Shown here: one piece after another, positions 8,324-10,960 of the stretch
Numbering within the stretch: position 1 is the stretch's first letter
Layout: each line of letters starts with the position of its first letter
Assembly: GCA_002005505.1 (NCBI GenBank)
Contig: MVGU01002091.1
Span: 1 to 10,960, forward strand
Source: Botryococcus braunii
Lineage: Eukaryota > Chlorophyta > Trebouxiophyceae
DNA: 10,960 nt
Direction of reading: 5' to 3'
Notes under the pieces: model-generated
The model's input: the letters and a program-made list of their open reading frames with translations, nothing else
Database searches by the model: none
Told to the model about the DNA's origin: nothing
Program-made: the position numbers and the translations under genes

Positions 8324-10960
8324 CTTGGCATGCATGCCCCACTAGGGGGGGGACTTGGCCACTTCCTTCAATGGTGGCCACATCATTCAATCCATCCTCA
8401 TTTGCTTGATACTTCTTTTACATTCTTCAAATATCATAAAGAGTCTAGTAAGGCATTGAGTAGTTGTAATGGTTGACTTGCATGTGGATGGGGGCAATGG
8501 GCTTGGCATGCATGCCCCACTAGGGGGGGACTTGGCTACTTCCTTGTAATGGTGGCCACATCCTTCAAGCCATCCTCATTTGGCTTGATAATTCTTTCCC
8601 ATTTTCACATATCATAAAGAGTATAGTAAGGCATAGGAAGTAGATGTAATGGTTGACTTGCATGTTGGATGGGGGCCAATGGGCTTGGCATGCATGCCCC
8701 ACTAGGGGGGGGACTTGGCACTTCTTCAATGGTGGCCACATCCTTCAATCCATCCTCATTTGGCTTGATACTTCTTTTACATTCTTCACATATCATAAAG
8801 AGTCTAGTAAGGCATTGAGGTAGTTGTAATGGTTGACTTGCATGGTGGATGGGGGCCAATGGGCTTGGCATGCATGCCCCACTAGGGGGGGACTTGGCTA
8901 CTTCCTTGTAATGGTGGTCACATCCTTCAAGCCATCCTCATTTGGCTTGATACTTCTTTCCCATTCTTCACATATCATAAAGGTATAGTAAGGCATAGGA
9001 AGTAGATGTAATGGTTGACTTGCATGTTGGATGGGGGCCAATGGGCTTGGCATGCATGCCCCACTAGGGGGGGACTTGGCTACTTCCTTGTAATGGTGGC
9101 CACATCCTTCAAGCCATGCACATTTGCTTGATAATTTTTTACATCTTCACAATCATAAAGAGTCTAGTAAGGCATAGGAAGTAGATGTAATGGTTGACTT
9201 GCATGTTGGATGGGGGCCAATGGGCTTGGCATGCATGCCCCACTAGGGGGGGGGGACTTGGCCACTTCCTTCAATGGTGGCCACATCTTCAACCATCCTC
9301 ATTGGCTTGATACTTCTTTTACATTCTTCACATATCATAAAGAGTCTAGTAAGGCATTTGAGGTAGTTGTAATGGTTGACTTGCATGGTGGATGGGGGCC
9401 AATGGGCTTGGCATGCATGCCCCACTGGGGTGGGACTTGGCTACTTCCTTGTAATGGTGGCCACATCCATCAAGCCATCCTCATTTGGCTTGATACTTCT
9501 TTCCCATTCTTCAAATATCATAAAGAGTATAGTAAGGCATAGGAAGTAGATGTAATGGTTGACTTGCATGTTGGATGGGGGCCAATGGGCTTGGCATGCA
9601 TGCCCCACTAGGGGGGGGGGGACTTGGCACTTCCTTCAATGGTGGCCACATCCTTCAATCCATCCTCATTTGGCTTGAAACTTTTTTAGATTCTTCACAT
9701 ATCATAAAGAGTCTAGTAAGGAATTAAAGTTGATGTAATGGTTGATGTGCATGTTGGATGGGGCCATGGGCTTGGCATGCATGCCCCACTAGGGGGGGAC
9801 TTGGCTACTTCCTTGTAATGGTGGCCACATCCTTCAAGCCATGCACATTTGTCTTGATACTTCTTTTCCATTCTTCACATATCATAAGAGTCTAGTAAGG
9901 AATTGGAAGTTTTGTAATGGTTGACTTGCATGTTGGATGGGGGCCTATGGGCTTGGCATGTATGCCCCACTAGGGGGGGGACTTGGCTACTTCCTTGTAA
10001 TGGTGGCCACATCCTTCAAGCCATGCACATTTGGCTTGATACTTCTTTCCCATTCTTCACATATCATAAAAGTCTATTAAGGCATAGGAAGTAGATGTAA
10101 TGGTTGATGTTCATGTTGGATGGGGGCCTAAGGGCTTGGCATGCATGCCCCACTAGGGGGGGACTTGGCTACTTCCTTGTAATGGTGGCCACATCCTTCA
10201 AGCCATGCACATTTGGCTTGATACTTCTTTCCATTCTTCACATATATAAAGAGTTAGTAAGGCATAGGAAGTAGATGTAATGGTTGACTTGCGTGTTGGA
10301 TGGGGGCCAATGGGCTTGGCATGCATGCCCCACTAGGGGGGGGACTTGGCTACTTCCTTGTAATGGTGGCCACATCCTTCAAGCCATGCACATTTGTCTA
10401 CATACTTCTTTTACATTCTTCACATATCATAAAGAGTCTAGTAAGGAATTGGAAGTTGATCTAATGGTTGACTTGCATGTTGGATGGGGGCCTATGGGCT
10501 TGGCATGTATGCCCCACTGGGGGGGGACTTGGCTACTTCCTTGTAATGGTGGCCACATCCTTCAAGCCATGCACATTTGGCTTGATACTTCTTTCCATTC
10601 TTCACATATTATAAAGAGTCTAGTAAGGCATAGGAAGTAGATGTAATGGTTGATGTTCATGTTGGATGGGGCCTAAGGGCTTGGCATGCATGCCCCACTA
10701 GGGGGGGACTTGGCTACTTCCTTGTCATGGTGGCCACATCCTTCAAGCCATGCCATTTGGCTTATACTTCTTTACATTCTTCACATATCATAAGAGTCTA
10801 GTAAGGCATGGAAGTGATGTAATGTTGATTGATGTTGGATGGGGGCCAAGGGCTTGGCATGCATGCCCCACTAAGGGGGGGGACTTGGCTACTTCCTTGT
10901 AATGGTGGCCACATCCTTCAAGCCATGCACATTTGATACTTCTTTCCCATTCTTCCATAT
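8324..10960. repeat. Higher-order repeat copy 4, 15-mer A-O cut by window end
   Basis: The A-O order of copy 1 returns without P and Q: A at 8324, E at 9046 (ataattttttacatc), G at 9407 (catccatcaagcc), H at 9590 (gaaactttttt), I at 9771, J at 9952 (gtctattaagg), K at 10135 (ttgcgtg), L at 10315 (gtctacatac), M at 10499, N at 10680 (ccttgtcatgg) and O from 10853, which is incomplete. A to N spans 2,529 bases against 2,585 in copy 1. The shortfall is mostly scattered one-base losses such as ccatt for cccatt and cattgag for catttgag. Confidence 0.92.

Larger units (their letters stand above)
1..10960. repeat. Satellite DNA array, ~184-base monomer, 60 anchors, no genes
   Basis: The anchor cttggcatg recurs 60 times, from 152 to 10853, with spacing of 177 to 189 bases except for shorter units near the left end (152 to 175) and one of 173 at the right. 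All units are head to tail on one strand. A typical monomer reads: palindrome ggcatgcatgcc, ccacta, a G run, acttggctacttcc, gtggccac, a tcaagcc block, catttggcttgatactt, attcttcacatatcataaa, gagtctagtaagg, aggaagtagatg, taatggttgacttgcatg, ttggatgggggcc. The monomer length lies in the nucleosome-size range common for centromeric and pericentromeric satellites (known for many plants and animals). That this array is centromeric is inference only. No unique sequence, transposon insertion or RNA gene is seen on either strand. Reading frames cannot stay open because 184 is not divisible by three. Confidence 0.98.

Noticed and set aside
10284..10640. Open reading frame of 118 codons on the plus strand, the longest in the window
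   Set aside because: It spans about two monomers of the repeat and ends when the frame shifts. Its counterparts in other HOR copies are broken by one-base deletions, as expected for non-coding DNA.
1..10960. CRISPR array
   Set aside because: The whole ~184-base unit is repeated. There are no short repeats separated by unique spacers.
1..10960. Gene for a protein with tandem repeats
   Set aside because: A 184-base unit shifts the frame by one base each time, so no frame stays open across monomers.
1..10960. Transposon or retroelement insertion
   Set aside because: Anchor spacing never jumps beyond 189 bases, so there is no room for an insertion, and no terminal repeats or transposase/integrase coding are seen.
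1..10960. CENP-B box, telomere repeat or subtelomeric motif
   Set aside because: I found no match to the CENP-B box core and no runs of ttaggg or tttaggg on either strand.

Overview
The whole 10,960-base window is one uninterrupted block of tandemly repeated satellite DNA. I count 60 anchors (the motif cttggcatg, lightly variable), with a usual spacing of 179 to 187 bases and a mode of 184. No protein gene, RNA gene, transposon, CRISPR array or unique sequence interrupts it. The open reading frames are by-products of the repeat: 184 is 3x61+1, so the frame shifts with nearly every monomer and nothing exceeds about 118 codons. This is eukaryotic heterochromatin-type DNA. A plant is the most likely host (inference), because the consensus monomer lacks both CG and CHG cytosine contexts, as expected from long decay under plant-type symmetric methylation, and because the monomer length is typical of plant centromeric or pericentromeric satellites. 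I do not recognise the satellite family or species. One consensus monomer counted by hand is about 47% GC.

The main structure is a higher-order repeat (HOR). Diagnostic variants recognise 15 monomer types, called A to O here, in fixed order. Layout, with monomer boundaries at the c of cttggcatg: 1-813, a partial, degraded HOR tail (about K to O); 814-3578, a complete 15-mer A-O (2,765 bases); 3579-6683, a 17-mer variant with two extra monomers (P, Q) between E and F (3,105 bases); 6684-8323, a 9-mer variant lacking most of E-L, with mosaic monomers at the junction (1,640 bases); 8324-10960, a 15-mer A-O cut by the window end in O. The HOR is itself built from three monomer families: 1 (A, C, F, H), 2 (B, D, G) and 3 (E, I to O). 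Families 1 and 2 alternate in A-B, C-D and F-G, suggesting an older dimer stage.

Each monomer normally carries a perfect 12-base palindrome ggcatgcatgcc, a nearby G run of about 6 to 13 bases, an 8-base palindrome gtggccac, and a 9-base inverted pair aggaagtag/ctacttcct. The first 800 bases hold markedly shortened monomers (152, 164, 171 and 175 bases between anchors) whose differences are mostly small deletions. This is either array-edge decay or uncorrected long-read error. All comparisons were made by eye, without alignment software.
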